Below are positions 8,369 to 17,936 of a DNA stretch of 64,000 bases, in pieces. The position numbers were made by a program, and so were the translations under genes. Every line of letters starts with the position of its first letter. Position 1 is the first letter of the stretch. Under the pieces are notes generated by a model. It was not told where the DNA came from and did no database searches. It was given only the letters and a program-made list of their open reading frames with translations. The DNA comes from Sulfuricella sp. (GTDB lineage Bacteria > Pseudomonadota > Gammaproteobacteria > Burkholderiales > Sulfuricellaceae), in the NCBI GenBank assembly GCA_023266195.1, contig JAHFRP010000001.1, positions 248,001 through 312,000 on the forward strand, in the 5' to 3' direction.

Positions 8369-9187
8369 CTAGAAATAACTCATCGAAACCTTGTAGTCGC
8401 CGCCGATCACCAGGTATTCGCCCTCGCCCTTGAGCGGGTGGCGGGTGAGCAGATCGTTGCAGAACAGGATTTTCGCGATCGGCACCTGGGCTTCCAGGAT
8501 GGTGTCGCCGAATTCGTCGGCGATCACCCGGTTGGCGGTGAACGAAACCAGGTTGTTCTGGCGGATCACGGCGGTACGTTTGTCGATGCGCTCGACGACA
8601 TGGTGCTCGTCGAAATTGTTGATGCCGCGGTAGAGGGTGAAGTGGCGCCGCCCCGGCGCCAGCCAGCGCGCCAGCATCCACTGGCAGAATTCGTACAGGA
8701 TGTCGAGCTGGGTGCTGATGCTGTTGTTGTGGAAACGGCTCGACATTTTTTCCTCGACGTAGGCGATCCAGGCGGGGGAGGGGAAACGCGCCAGCCGTTC
8801 CTTGTGGAACGTGGGCAGCAGGCCGAAACGGCTTTCCACCCAGCCTTTCAGTACCGCGCCCTCCGGGCCGTTGGAGTCGAACCCCCAGCCTTCCAGCAGG
8901 CGCCGGTAGCTGGAGCGGAAGCGCCGCTTGCCGGCGTTGTCGTCGCCGACCAGCGCGCTGCCGTCCAGTCCGAACAGCATGTTCATGTAGTTCTCGAAGA
9001 CTTCGCCCGCGCTGCCGGCGTCGGGCGCCTTGGCCAGCATCTCGAAGAACGGCCGGTTCATTTCCCGCACCCCCCCGATCGACAGCGGCATCGGGTAATC
9101 GTTGAACGCGGCGCTGGCGAGCAGGCCGGTGGGAATGCCCACCAGGTTGGTGCTGTGTCCTTTGAAATTGTCGGGTTTGTGTTCCAT
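8369..9187 (-). CDS. draT: NAD+-dinitrogen-reductase ADP-D-ribosyltransferase DraT
   Basis: A 272-residue protein from ATG 9187; a TTG-initiated frame extends to 9241 but adds a non-conserved leader. The N-terminal block STNLVGIPTGLLASAAFN is characteristic of DraT. The catalytic half contains HFTLYRGINNFDEH (the Arg of the NAD-binding pocket), the segment NNLVSFTANRVIADEFGD, and a late ILEAQVPIAKILF strand, the layout of arginine-specific ADP-ribosyltransferases. It transfers ADP-ribose from NAD to NifH, whose target motif GRGV is intact in this window. It is the first gene of the dra operon and divergent from nifH, 440 bp away. Confidence 0.93.
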   Translation of the reverse strand: MEHKPDNFKGHSTNLVGIPTGLLASAAFNDYPMPLSIGGVREMNRPFFEMLAKAPDAGSAGEVFENYMNMLFGLDGSALVGDDNAGKRRFRSSYRRLLEGWGFDSNGPEGAVLKGWVESRFGLLPTFHKERLARFPSPAWIAYVEEKMSSRFHNNSISTQLDILYEFCQWMLARWLAPGRRHFTLYRGINNFDEHHVVERIDKRTAVIRQNNLVSFTANRVIADEFGDTILEAQVPIAKILFCNDLLTRHPLKGEGEYLVIGGDYKVSMSYF

Positions 9188-9270
9188 TAGCGGTGTTACA
9201 GCAAGTTCTGTTCCCGTGTTGATGCTTACCTCTGTACGCAAAGGCGCGAAGAATAGCGATGCAGTTTTTC

Positions 9271-9415
9271 TCCCTTCTCCCGCAGGCGGGAGAAGGGCCG
9301 GGGATGAGGGTGTTTGTGTCGTGGCAAGCGTTCTCTATACGCAAAGTCCCTCTCCCCAACCCTCTCCCGCTCGCGGGCGAGGGAGCAATCGTCCATCTCC
9401 CGCAACGGGAGATGG
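9271..9415. repeat. composite palindromic element upstream of nifH (family E, copy 1)
   Basis: A run of hairpins: CCCTTCTCCCGCAGGCGGGA, then CCTCTCCCGCTCGCGGGCGA, then CATCTCCCGCAACGGGAGAT. Much of it recurs in inverted orientation at 36560-36663. Smaller relatives are at 10541-10583 and 12097-12165. It lies between draT and the nifH promoter. Confidence 0.7.
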
Positions 9416-9457
9416 GCTTGTTTTGGCTGGGCACCTTTCCGACATCCCCCTCCTGTA

Positions 9458-9473
9458 TGTAGGGTTTGCGACA
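9458..9473. promoter_or_regulatory. NifA upstream activator sequence for nifH
   Basis: TGT-N10-ACA (TGTAGGGTTTGCGACA), a perfect match to the NifA-binding consensus, 72 bp upstream of the -24 element. Being palindromic, it could also serve the divergent draT promoter, although no -24/-12 element is evident there. Confidence 0.85.
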
Positions 9474-9544
9474 TGGCTTGCGCGAACCTAAAAAAACACA
9501 ACAACAACAGTATAAACATAGAGTTAATGTTGTTATCCGGCACC

Positions 9545-9560
9545 TGGCACGGCGGTTGCA
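9545..9560 (+). promoter_or_regulatory. sigma-54 promoter of nifH
   Basis: TGGCACGGCGGTTGCA matches the consensus TGGCAC-N5-TTGC exactly. Expected transcription start is about 12 bp downstream, giving a leader of about 55 bp before the nifH ATG. Confidence 0.93.
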
Positions 9561-9564
9561 TTAG

Positions 9565-10497
<933 letters not shown>

Positions 10498-10501
10498 CTA
10501 T

Positions 10502-10583
10502 GTAGGTCGGGCACACCGTGCCCGACAAATCGAGAGTTTCCCTCTCCCCTAGCCCTCTCCCGCCTGCGGGAGAGGGGGACGAG
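10502..10583. repeat. repeat mosaic between nifH and nifD
   Basis: A half copy of palindrome family B (10502-10528), followed by a hairpin CCCTCTCCCGCCTGCGGGAG related to family E. The 128-bp nifH-nifD spacer consists mostly of these. Such hairpins could stabilise the nifH message or reduce read-through, giving the usual excess of NifH over NifDK. Confidence 0.7.
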
Positions 10584-10625
10584 GTCTCGCTTCGCGAGTT
10601 TCACGTTACACAAAGGAGTAACAAC

Positions 10626-12059
10626 ATGAGTTCAGACATAGTCGCCCAAAACAAGGCGCTGATCGAGGAAGTGCTCGCTGTCTATCCGGAAAAGGCTGCG
10701 AAAAAGCGTGCCAAGCACCTCAACGTGTACGAGGAAGGCAAGCCCGATTGCGGCGTCAAATCCAACATCAAGTCGCTGCCCGGCGTGATGACCATCCGCG
10801 GCTGCGCCTACGCCGGCGCCAAGGGCGTGGTGTGGGGCCCGATCAAGGACATGGTGCACGTGAGCCACGGTCCGGTCGGCTGCGGCCAGTATTCCTGGGG
10901 CACGCGGCGCAACTACGCCGGCGGCAAGAACGGCGTGGACAGCTGGGTCGGCATGCAGATCACGTCCGATTTCCAGGAAAAGGACATCGTGTTCGGCGGC
11001 GACAAGAAGCTGGACAAGATGCTCGACGAGATCAACACCCTGTTCCCGCTGTCGCGCGGCATCTCGATCATGTCGGAATGCCCGATCGGTCTGATCGGCG
11101 ACGACATCGAGGCGGTTGCCAAGAAGAAGGGCAAGGAATGCGGCAAGACCATCGTGCCGGTGCGCTGCGAAGGCTTCCGCGGCGTGTCTCAATCGCTCGG
11201 CCACCACATCGCCAACGACATGGTGCGCGACTGGGTGCTGGACAAGGGCAAGGCCACCCACGAAACCGGCCCGTATGACGTGGCCATCATCGGCGACTAC
11301 AACATCGGCGGCGACGCCTGGTCTTCCCGCATCCTGCTGGAAGAGATGGGCTTGCGCGTGGTGGCGCAGTGGTCCGGCGACGGCACCCTGGCGGAGATGG
11401 AGAAGACCCCCAAGGTCAAGCTCAACCTGCTGCACTGCTACCGTTCGATGAACTACATCTCGCGCCACATGGAAGAGAAGTACGGCATTCCCTGGGTCGA
11501 GTACAACTTCTTCGGCCCGAGCAAGATCGCCGCCAGCTTGCGCGAAATCGCCAGCCACTTCGACGACACCATCAAGGAAGGCGCCGAGCGCGTGATCGCC
11601 AAGTACCAGCCGATGGTGGATGCGGTGATCGCCAAGTTCAAGCCGCGCCTGGACAAGAAAACGGTGATGCTCTACGTCGGCGGCCTGCGTCCGCGCCACA
11701 CCATCGGCGCGTATGAAGACCTGGGCATGGAAGTGGTCGGCGTGGGCTACGAGTTCGCCCACAACGACGACTACCAGCGCACCGCCAAGGACATCAAGGA
11801 AGGCACGCTGATTTACGACGACGTCTCCGGCTTCGAGCTGGAAAAGTTCGCCGAAAAAATCCAGCCCGACCTGGTCGGCTCCGGCATCAAGGAAAAGTAC
11901 ATCTTCCAGAAGATGGGCATTCCCTTCCGCCAGATGCACTCCTGGGACTACTCCGGTCCGTATCACGGCTACGACGGCTTCGCCATCTTCGCCCGCGACA
12001 TGGACATGGCCATCAACAGCCCGGTGTGGAAAATGACCAAGGCGCCGTGGAACAAGTAA
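10626..12059 (+). CDS. nifD: nitrogenase molybdenum-iron protein alpha chain NifD
   Basis: A 477-residue subunit from ATG 10626, behind AAAGGAG; an open frame from 10518 extends into the repeat and is not coding. P-cluster ligands are Cys60 (RGCAYAG), Cys86 ([11 protein letters not shown]) and Cys152 ([11 protein letters not shown]). FeMo-cofactor ligands are Cys271 ([11 protein letters not shown]) and His438 ([13 protein letters not shown]). The His of [10 protein letters not shown] (about 193) matches the substrate-pocket histidine. All key residues are present, so the enzyme should be active. It belongs to the molybdenum type: no VnfG- or AnfG-like gene is adjacent. Confidence 0.99.
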   Translation: MSSDIVAQNKALIEEVLAVYPEKAAKKRAKHLNVYEEGKPDCGVKSNIKSLPGVMTIRGCAYAGAKGVVWGPIKDMVHVSHGPVGCGQYSWGTRRNYAGGKNGVDSWVGMQITSDFQEKDIVFGGDKKLDKMLDEINTLFPLSRGISIMSECPIGLIGDDIEAVAKKKGKECGKTIVPVRCEGFRGVSQSLGHHIANDMVRDWVLDKGKATHETGPYDVAIIGDYNIGGDAWSSRILLEEMGLRVVAQWSGDGTLAEMEKTPKVKLNLLHCYRSMNYISRHMEEKYGIPWVEYNFFGPSKIAASLREIASHFDDTIKEGAERVIAKYQPMVDAVIAKFKPRLDKKTVMLYVGGLRPRHTIGAYEDLGMEVVGVGYEFAHNDDYQRTAKDIKEGTLIYDDVSGFELEKFAEKIQPDLVGSGIKEKYIFQKMGIPFRQMHSWDYSGPYHGYDGFAIFARDMDMAINSPVWKMTKAPWNK

Positions 12060-12064
12060 GCACA

Positions 12065-12175
12065 TGTAGGGTGGGTTAGGCGCTGACCCTCATCCCAACC
12101 TTCTCCCAGAGGGAGAAGGGGCGATTGTCCCCTCTCCCGCTTGCGGGAGAGGGTTAGGGAGAGGGATGTTTGGCG
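12065..12175. repeat. repeat mosaic between nifD and nifK
   Basis: Contains GTAGGGTGGGTTAGG at the left, then ACCTTCTCCCAGAGGGAGAA and CCCCTCTCCCGCTTGCGGGA hairpins of the family E type. It fills most of the 177-bp nifD-nifK spacer, which in most diazotrophs is short and plain. Confidence 0.65.
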
Positions 12176-12236
12176 AACCCACCAAACCTGACGGGCAGAC
12201 GCAAGAGTCTAACCCGTCGACGAAAGGAGAATCATC

Positions 12237-13760
12237 ATGCCTCAGAATGCCGATAACATTCTCGACCATAACGAACTGTTCAACCAGCCGGAATACCTGG
12301 CGCTGCGCGAAGCCAAACGGGTCTTCGAGGACGCGCGCCCGGTGGCGGAAGTGAAGAACATCGAAGACTGGACCAAGAGCTGGGAATACCGCGAGATGAA
12401 TTTCAAGCGCGAAGCCCTCACCGTCAACCCGGCCAAAGCCTGCCAGCCGCTCGGCGCGGTGCTGTGCGCGGCCGGTTTCGAGGGCACGCTGCCCTACGGC
12501 CATGGCTCGCAAGGCTGCATCGCCTACTTCCGCAGCCACTTCAACCGCCACTTCAAGGAGCCCAGCTCCTGCGTGTCCGACTCGATGACCGAAGACGCCG
12601 CGGTGTTCGGCGGCCTCAACAACATGGTGGACGGCCTGGCCAACGCCTACAATCTGTACAAGCCGAAGATGATCGCGGTTTCCACCACCTGCATGGCGGA
12701 AGTGATCGGCGACGACCTGGACAGCTTCATCAAGACCGCCAAGACCAAGGGCTCCATCCCGGAAGACTTCTCGGTGCCGTTCGCCCACACCCCGTCGTTC
12801 GTCGGCAGCCATGTAACCGGCTACGACAACATGATGAAGGGCGTGCTCACCCACTTCTGGGAAGGCCAGGAGCGCAAGGAAGGCGCCGGCATCAACGTGA
12901 TGGGCGGCTTCGACGGCTACTGCGTCGGCAACAACCGCGAAATCAAGCGCATGCTGGGCCTGATGGGCGTGGAGTACACCCTGCTGTCCGATCCGTCCGA
13001 CGTGTTCGACACCCCTGCCAACGGCGAATTCCAGATGTTCAACGGCGGCACCAAGCTCGACGACGTCAAGGCCGCGCTCAACGCCAAGGCGACCGTCTCG
13101 CTGCAAGGCTACAGCACCGACAAGAGCTGCGACTACGCCGCCGCCAAGGGCCAGGAAGTGGTCAAGCTGCACTGCCCGATCGGCATCACCGCCACCGACA
13201 AATTCCTGATGGAAGTGTCGCGCATCACCGGCAAGGCGATTCCCGCCGAACTGGAACTGGAGCGCGGCCGCCTGGTGGACGCCCTGGCCGACTCGCAGGC
13301 TTACCTGCACGGCAAGAAATTCGCGGTGTACGGCGACCCCGACATGGTCTACGGCCTGACCGCGTTCCTGCTCGAAATCGGCGCCGAGCCGACCCACCTC
13401 CTGTGCAGCAGCGCGCCCAAGGGCTGGGAAGAGACCATGCAGGCCCTGCTCGACAGCTCGCCGTTCGGCAAGGAAGCCAAGCTCTATCCGGGCAAGGACC
13501 TGTGGCACATGCGTTCGCTGCTCGCCACCGAGCCGGCCGACTTTGTCTTCGGCAACACCCACGGCAAGCAGCTGGAGCAGGACACCGGCGTACCGCTGAT
13601 CCGGGTCGGCTTCCCGATCTTCGACCGGCACCATCACCATCGCTACCCGATCTGGGGCTATCAGGGCAGCCTCAACGTGCTGGTGAAAGTGCTCGACAAG
13701 ATATTCGACGAACTCGACCGCAACAGCATCAACGGCGTCAGCTTCGAATTTGTTCGGTAA
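12237..13760 (+). CDS. nifK: nitrogenase molybdenum-iron protein beta chain NifK
   Basis: A 507-residue subunit with a good AAAGGAG site before ATG 12237. P-cluster ligands are Cys69 ([10 protein letters not shown]), Cys94 (GSQGCIAYF) and Cys152 ([12 protein letters not shown]). The length is close to the group I NifK with its N-terminal extension (residues 1-50 wrap around NifD). The C-terminal motif [20 protein letters not shown] is normal. It pairs with NifD to form the MoFe protein. Confidence 0.99.
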   Translation: MPQNADNILDHNELFNQPEYLALREAKRVFEDARPVAEVKNIEDWTKSWEYREMNFKREALTVNPAKACQPLGAVLCAAGFEGTLPYGHGSQGCIAYFRSHFNRHFKEPSSCVSDSMTEDAAVFGGLNNMVDGLANAYNLYKPKMIAVSTTCMAEVIGDDLDSFIKTAKTKGSIPEDFSVPFAHTPSFVGSHVTGYDNMMKGVLTHFWEGQERKEGAGINVMGGFDGYCVGNNREIKRMLGLMGVEYTLLSDPSDVFDTPANGEFQMFNGGTKLDDVKAALNAKATVSLQGYSTDKSCDYAAAKGQEVVKLHCPIGITATDKFLMEVSRITGKAIPAELELERGRLVDALADSQAYLHGKKFAVYGDPDMVYGLTAFLLEIGAEPTHLLCSSAPKGWEETMQALLDSSPFGKEAKLYPGKDLWHMRSLLATEPADFVFGNTHGKQLEQDTGVPLIRVGFPIFDRHHHHRYPIWGYQGSLNVLVKVLDKIFDELDRNSINGVSFEFVR

Positions 13761-13763
13761 CGG

Positions 13764-13852
13764 CAGGGAGGAGTGAAGAGAGAGGAGTGAGGGGCAAAAC
13801 CTTCTCCTCGCTCCCAGCTTCTCACGCCTAACTCTTCACTCTTTACCCAAGG
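13764..13852. repeat. polypurine/polypyrimidine hairpin between nifK and the ferredoxin gene (family F)
   Basis: GGAGGAGTGAAGAGAGAGGA on the left and CTAACTCTTCACTCTTTACC on the right form a long imperfect inverted repeat. The same design recurs between nifE and nifN (25042-25108) and between yeaH and prkA (21066-21126). Confidence 0.7.
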
Positions 13853-13859
13853 AATTCCA

Positions 13860-14207
13860 ATGGCAAACATTACCTTCACCTCCCCGGCGATGAAGAAAGA
13901 CGTGACCGTGTACGCCGTGGCCGGCGACCGCCGCACGCTGCTTGCCGTGGCCAAGGAGCACGACATTCCGATTCACCACGAGTGCGGGGACGGCGAGTGC
14001 GGTTCATGCGCTGTGCAGGTCACCTCGCTCGGCGCGAATGGCCCGAAGGGCGCGCATCTCACGGAAAAAGAGAAAATCGTCCTGATCCTGGCCGGCAAGC
14101 TCACCAAGCAGGAAATCGAACGCATCGAAGTCACCGATGTCGCGCCCGCATGGCGGATGGCTTGCCAGTTCATGGTGCAGGACGGGGATATCCTGGTACG
14201 GTTTTGA
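13860..14207 (+). CDS. 2Fe-2S ferredoxin of the nifHDK operon
   Basis: A 115-residue plant/bacterial-type ferredoxin. The cluster ligands are Cys42, Cys47 and Cys50 (HECGDGECGSCAVQV) with a distant Cys102 (WRMACQF), the C-x4-C-x2-C...C pattern. It follows nifK by 100 bp on the same strand, behind AAGGA, so it is likely co-transcribed and may donate electrons to NifH or act in cluster assembly. Between the second and fourth ligands is a helical insert (LTEKEKIVLILAGKLTKQEI), longer than in photosynthetic ferredoxins. Confidence 0.9.
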   Translation: MANITFTSPAMKKDVTVYAVAGDRRTLLAVAKEHDIPIHHECGDGECGSCAVQVTSLGANGPKGAHLTEKEKIVLILAGKLTKQEIERIEVTDVAPAWRMACQFMVQDGDILVRF

Positions 14208-14281
14208 CGGGGCGGTTTGGAGCGAAGCGAAGCCCATCGGGTGACCGGTGGGTTTTTTTTGCCTGGAAATGCAGCCGGGGA

Positions 14282-14339
14282 GTAGGTGCGAATTCATTCG
14301 CACAAGACGCGCCAATCGTGCGAATGAATTCGCACCTAC
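14282..14339. repeat. intergenic palindrome, family A (copy 2)
   Basis: 58 bp, GTAGGTGCGAATTCATTCG ... CGAATGAATTCGCACCTAC. It is near-identical in the arms to copy 1 at 1884-1944 and differs mainly in the loop. It is the only clear structure in the 435-bp gap between the ferredoxin gene and the GGDEF gene; the rest of that gap (14340-14642) shows nothing that I can support. Confidence 0.85.
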
Positions 14340-14642
14340 CGGCCTGCATTGCGCATGTTGCCATGCCATCGCGCTACGGAAGGTGAATTGACAGCCCAGG
14401 ATGACTAAGGTCTAATTCGGGGAGATTACTAGGTGTCCGTTAAGGGTAAACCCGCGCGAAAGCCGGGGGCGCAAAGTTCCATTCTAAGGGCCTTGGCCTA
14501 TGAATGCGGGATTGCCGGGATAAGCAGTTCACTCTCGAAAAAAACAATTCCTTATTTTGCCTTGCCCATTATTCAATTCTGCCGCCTCGAAATTCCCGTT
14601 CCTGCGGGTAAACCCCGATTTGTTCGTCGCTGAACCGGGGAA

Positions 14643-17237
14643 ATGCCTTCGCCGCGAAGCTTTTCATCGGCAACTCCGATGACAGCTGTTCCGCCCGATA
14701 AAAGCGGTCTGATCTGGTCAACCGGCTTGCTCCTGGCCGCCGCCTACGTGGTCAGCGGGAAGCTGAGCCTGCTGCTGGCGCTCCCGCCGGGCTACGCGTC
14801 CGCCATCTTTCCCCCGGCCGGAATCGCGGTCGCGGCCGCACTGATCGGCGGCGGGCGCACCTTGCCCTGGATCTTTCTCGGTTCCCTATCGCTCAACGCG
14901 TGGGTCGGCTATTCGGCGAGCGGACAGGTCGGCCCGACCGGGCTGGTCGTGGCGTCGGTCATCGCGATGGCCTCCATGCTGCAGGCCGCTGCTGGCGGAT
15001 GGTGGCTGCGCCGCATGGTCGGCTATCCGGTACCGCTCGACGATAGCCGCGACATATTGCGCTTCCTGCTGTCCGCTCCGCTCATTTGCCTGGTCAGCGC
15101 GAGCCTTTCCGTGAGCGGCCTCTTTGCTTTCGGAATGGTCGGCAGCGCGGGCTTCGCGGTGAGCTGGGCCACCTGGTGGGTCGGCGACACGCTCGGCGTC
15201 GTGGTGATGCTGCCGCTGGTCATGGTCGTCGCCGGCGAGCCGCGCGCCTTGTGGCGCGGCCGTTTGCGCACGGTCGCCCTGCCGATGGTGCTGGTGTTCG
15301 CGTTCATCGTCGTGATTTTCTTCAGGGTTAACCAGTGGGAGCGCGATGAAATGCAGCTCGTTTCCCATGCCCGGTCGCAATCGTCCGCCGAACCGGCCGA
15401 CGGCGGCCAATACCGGAGCTGGCAGAGCTGGAGCGTGCTTTCCGCCGGCATCCTCGGCACCGGGCTGCTCGGCGCGCTGCTTCTCCTGGGCACCGGCCAT
15501 GCCGCCCGCGTCGAGGCGGAAGTGAAAGCGCGCACCCGCGAGCTGAAAGAAAACCAGGACCAGCTGCATGAAATCACCGCCAACCTGGGAGAGGGCGTGT
15601 ATGTCATGAACGCCGAGGGTCGAATCACCTTCACCAATCCCGAGGCTCAACGTCTGCTGGGCTGGACCGAAGACGAACTGATCGGCCAGGACGCCCACCG
15701 GCTGTTTCATTACCTAAGGGCGGATCATGCACCCCATCCGGTCGAGGAATGCCGCATCGTCGGGGTGATGCGCTCGGGCGAAACGTACCGTTCGGACGCC
15801 GAGCTGTTCTGGCGCAAGGACGGGACGCCGCTGCCGGTGGAGGTGTGTTCTTCCCCGATCGGGCGGGACGGCGGGCTCGCCGGTTCGGTTACGGTTTTCC
15901 GGGACATTACCGAGCGCAAGCGGGCGGACGAGGCCTTGCGCGAACAGAAGGAATTCCTGAACACCATTCTGGAGAGCGAGCCCGAGTGCGTCAAAGTCGT
16001 CGCGGTCGGCGGCCGGCTGCTGCAGATGAACCGCGCCGGCCTGGCGATGCTTGAGGTCGATACGCTGGAAGAAGCGCAGCAGCTGGGGTTGAGCGCCTTC
16101 ATTCTTCCCGGATACCGCGATGCCTTTTTGGGGTTGATCCAGCGCGTCTTCAAAGGCGAAACTGGCGTGCTGGAGTTTCCCATCCAGGGAAAGCGCGGCA
16201 CGCCGCGCTGGCTGGAAACGCATGCCACGCCCCTGCGCGACGCGTACGGCAGGATCGTCGCCCTGGTCGGCGTGACGCGCGACATCACCGAGCACAAGCG
16301 GGCCGCAGAGGCGCTGCGCGAAAGCGAGGCGCGTTTTCGCGACACCCTGGAATACGCCCCGATCGGCATGGCCATCGTGTCGCTGGACGGGCGCTTCCTG
16401 CAGGTCAACCGCGCGCTGTGCAACATTGTCGGGTATGAAAAAACCGAGCTGGAACAGCTGACCGCCGAGGACATCACCTATCCCGAAGATATGAAGGCTT
16501 CCCTCGCCAACATGCGGTGCGTGGAGGACGGCGAGGCTAAATCCTTCAAGCTGGAAGAACGTTATTTCCACAAGGACGGCCGGATCGTGTGGATTCAGCT
16601 TTCCTCTTCCCTGCTGCGGGACGCGGCCGGTGCGCCCTTGTATTTCATCGCCCAGATCGAGGACATCAGCGAGCGCAAGTCCAGCCACGAGCGGATTCAT
16701 CACCTTGCCTACTACGACATTCTCACCGACCTGCCCAACCGCCGCCTGCTGATGGACCGGCTCAACCAGGCCATCGCCCAGGCGCAACGCTACAAAAGAT
16801 CCCTCGCGGTGATGTTTCTCGACCTGGACCATTTCAAGGAAATCAACGATCGGCTGGGCCACGACGTCGGCGACGAGCTCCTCAAGGTGGTCGCCGCCCG
16901 GCTAAGCGCCTGCGTGCGCAGCGCGGACACCCTTTCCCGGCAGGGAGGCGACGAGTTCGTCATCGTCCTGGCGGAAATGACGCAGCCAAAAGATGCCGAA
17001 CTGGTGGCGGATAAAATCCTGAAAACCCTGGCTGACCCGATTGCCGTCAGGGATCATCAGCTGCGCGTCACCACCAGCATCGGCATCGCCGTTTACTCCG
17101 CGGATCGTCCGGAAGATGCGCAAGAGCTGATGAAAAAGGCGGATATGGCGATGTACGCGGCGAAAGAGGCGGGAAGAAACCAATATCGGTTTTGCCGTTG
17201 CCCCAACGGATACTCGGGCACGAGATGTCGCGTGTAG
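14643..17237 (+). CDS. MASE1-PAS-GGDEF diguanylate cyclase
   Basis: An 864-residue inner-membrane signalling protein. The N-terminal 290 residues hold about eight hydrophobic segments with the MASE1-like stretch SAIFPPAGIAVAAALIGG. Three PAS domains follow (about 300-420, 425-550 and 555-680; the first contains YVMNAEGRITFTNPEAQRLL). A GGDEF domain (about 690-850) carries the intact active-site motif RQGGDEFVIVL and the metal-binding segment FLDLDHFKEIND. It should synthesise c-di-GMP in response to an unknown cue. No EAL domain follows. An alternative start is ATG 14679. The stop codon TAG (17235-17237) lies inside a family B repeat, so the last residues (CRCPNGYSGTRCRV) look like a non-native tail. 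Confidence 0.92.
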   Translation: MPSPRSFSSATPMTAVPPDKSGLIWSTGLLLAAAYVVSGKLSLLLALPPGYASAIFPPAGIAVAAALIGGGRTLPWIFLGSLSLNAWVGYSASGQVGPTGLVVASVIAMASMLQAAAGGWWLRRMVGYPVPLDDSRDILRFLLSAPLICLVSASLSVSGLFAFGMVGSAGFAVSWATWWVGDTLGVVVMLPLVMVVAGEPRALWRGRLRTVALPMVLVFAFIVVIFFRVNQWERDEMQLVSHARSQSSAEPADGGQYRSWQSWSVLSAGILGTGLLGALLLLGTGHAARVEAEVKARTRELKENQDQLHEITANLGEGVYVMNAEGRITFTNPEAQRLLGWTEDELIGQDAHRLFHYLRADHAPHPVEECRIVGVMRSGETYRSDAELFWRKDGTPLPVEVCSSPIGRDGGLAGSVTVFRDITERKRADEALREQKEFLNTILESEPECVKVVAVGGRLLQMNRAGLAMLEVDTLEEAQQLGLSAFILPGYRDAFLGLIQRVFKGETGVLEFPIQGKRGTPRWLETHATPLRDAYGRIVALVGVTRDITEHKRAAEALRESEARFRDTLEYAPIGMAIVSLDGRFLQVNRALCNIVGYEKTELEQLTAEDITYPEDMKASLANMRCVEDGEAKSFKLEERYFHKDGRIVWIQLSSSLLRDAAGAPLYFIAQIEDISERKSSHERIHHLAYYDILTDLPNRRLLMDRLNQAIAQAQRYKRSLAVMFLDLDHFKEINDRLGHDVGDELLKVVAARLSACVRSADTLSRQGGDEFVIVLAEMTQPKDAELVADKILKTLADPIAVRDHQLRVTTSIGIAVYSADRPEDAQELMKKADMAMYAAKEAGRNQYRFCRCPNGYSGTRCRV

Positions 17238-17325
17238 GTCGGGCACCCCGTGCCCGACAAATCTACCCCCCCCCAATCGACTTTCAAATCAACCCAAACC
17301 GTCGGGCACGGGGTGCCCGACCTAC
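17234..17325. repeat. REP pair, family B (copy at 3' side of RAYT)
   Basis: Arms GTAGGTCGGGCACCCCGTG and CACGGGGTGCCCGACCTAC, about 50 bp apart. It holds the stop codon of the GGDEF gene in its left arm and the stop codon of the RAYT gene in its right arm. Confidence 0.9.
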
Positions 17326-17789
17326 GCGTTGGCCGGACCGCACCAATCGGGCGGGTACACGCCGCGCGCGACGAAACGCTGAAAGGTCGAATGCGGCCAT
17401 GCGGCCGGGGTGTCGGCATAACCGTGCTTGACCGGGTTCCAATGAATGTAATCGCAATGTTGCTGAAAATCCGCTTCGTCGCGAATGCAATGCTCCCAGA
17501 AACGGTGTTGCCACACCGCCTGCTCGCGCTTGGCGCGGCGTGCGTCGGAAATGATGGCCTTGTGTTCGGGTGCGCAATGGCGGGTGAATTCGCGCTTAAT
17601 GGACATCCAGCGGGTGGAAAAATCGTCGTCGCCCTCGGGCAGCGTCCAAAGGCAATGCAGATGATCGGGCAATAACACCAGGGCATCGAGCGCGAAACGG
17701 CGCCGCGTCTTGATTTCGCGTAATATCCCGCCCAGCAGTGCCACATTGGCGTCGTGGGCGAACAAAGGCCGCCGCTCGAATGTGACCAC
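17322..17789 (-). CDS. REP-associated tyrosine transposase (RAYT), N-terminus frameshifted
   Basis: A Y1/HUH transposase of the TnpA-REP type, 155 residues if the GTG at 17789 is used. The HUH motif is DHLHCLW (His43, His45), and the C-terminal block DYIHWNPVKHGY carries the likely catalytic Tyr114. RAYTs nick and move REP palindromes, and this gene is framed by two family B REP pairs. Upstream of the GTG the same frame still encodes RAYT-like ARRGATYFFTVVT, but without a start codon. The natural start MEYRR (ATG at 17838) is one base out of frame. One extra base near 17825 would explain this, so the gene is either recently inactivated or started unusually. Confidence 0.85.
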   Translation of the reverse strand: MVTFERRPLFAHDANVALLGGILREIKTRRRFALDALVLLPDHLHCLWTLPEGDDDFSTRWMSIKREFTRHCAPEHKAIISDARRAKREQAVWQHRFWEHCIRDEADFQQHCDYIHWNPVKHGYADTPAAWPHSTFQRFVARGVYPPDWCGPANA

Positions 17790-17847
17790 GGTGAAAAAAT
17801 AAGTCGCCCCCCTTCGGGCGAAGCCGCCGATATTCCATTCGGCTATT

Positions 17848-17936
17848 GTAGGTCGGGCACTCCGTGCCCGACAAATTTAAATCCTCAGCCGGTTCCAAAC
17901 CAACCAGAACCGTCGGGCACGGGGTGCCCGACCTAC
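17848..17936. repeat. REP pair, family B (copy at 5' side of RAYT)
   Basis: Arms GTAGGTCGGGCACTCCGTG and CACGGGGTGCCCGACCTAC. The right arm contains the stop codon of spoVR (CTA at 17933-17935 on the + strand). Together with 17234-17325 it brackets the transposase. Confidence 0.9.

Noticed and set aside
10632-13640. Very long - strand open frames opposite nifD and nifK (and similar ones opposite nifH, nifE, nifN and prkA)
   Set aside because: Histidine-, valine- and alanine-rich antisense shadows of strongly codon-biased genes, without ribosome-binding sites or domains.
14433-14633. 66-codon + strand frame between the ferredoxin gene and the GGDEF gene
   Set aside because: GTG start, no recognisable domain, and composition unlike neighbouring genes; not supported as a gene.
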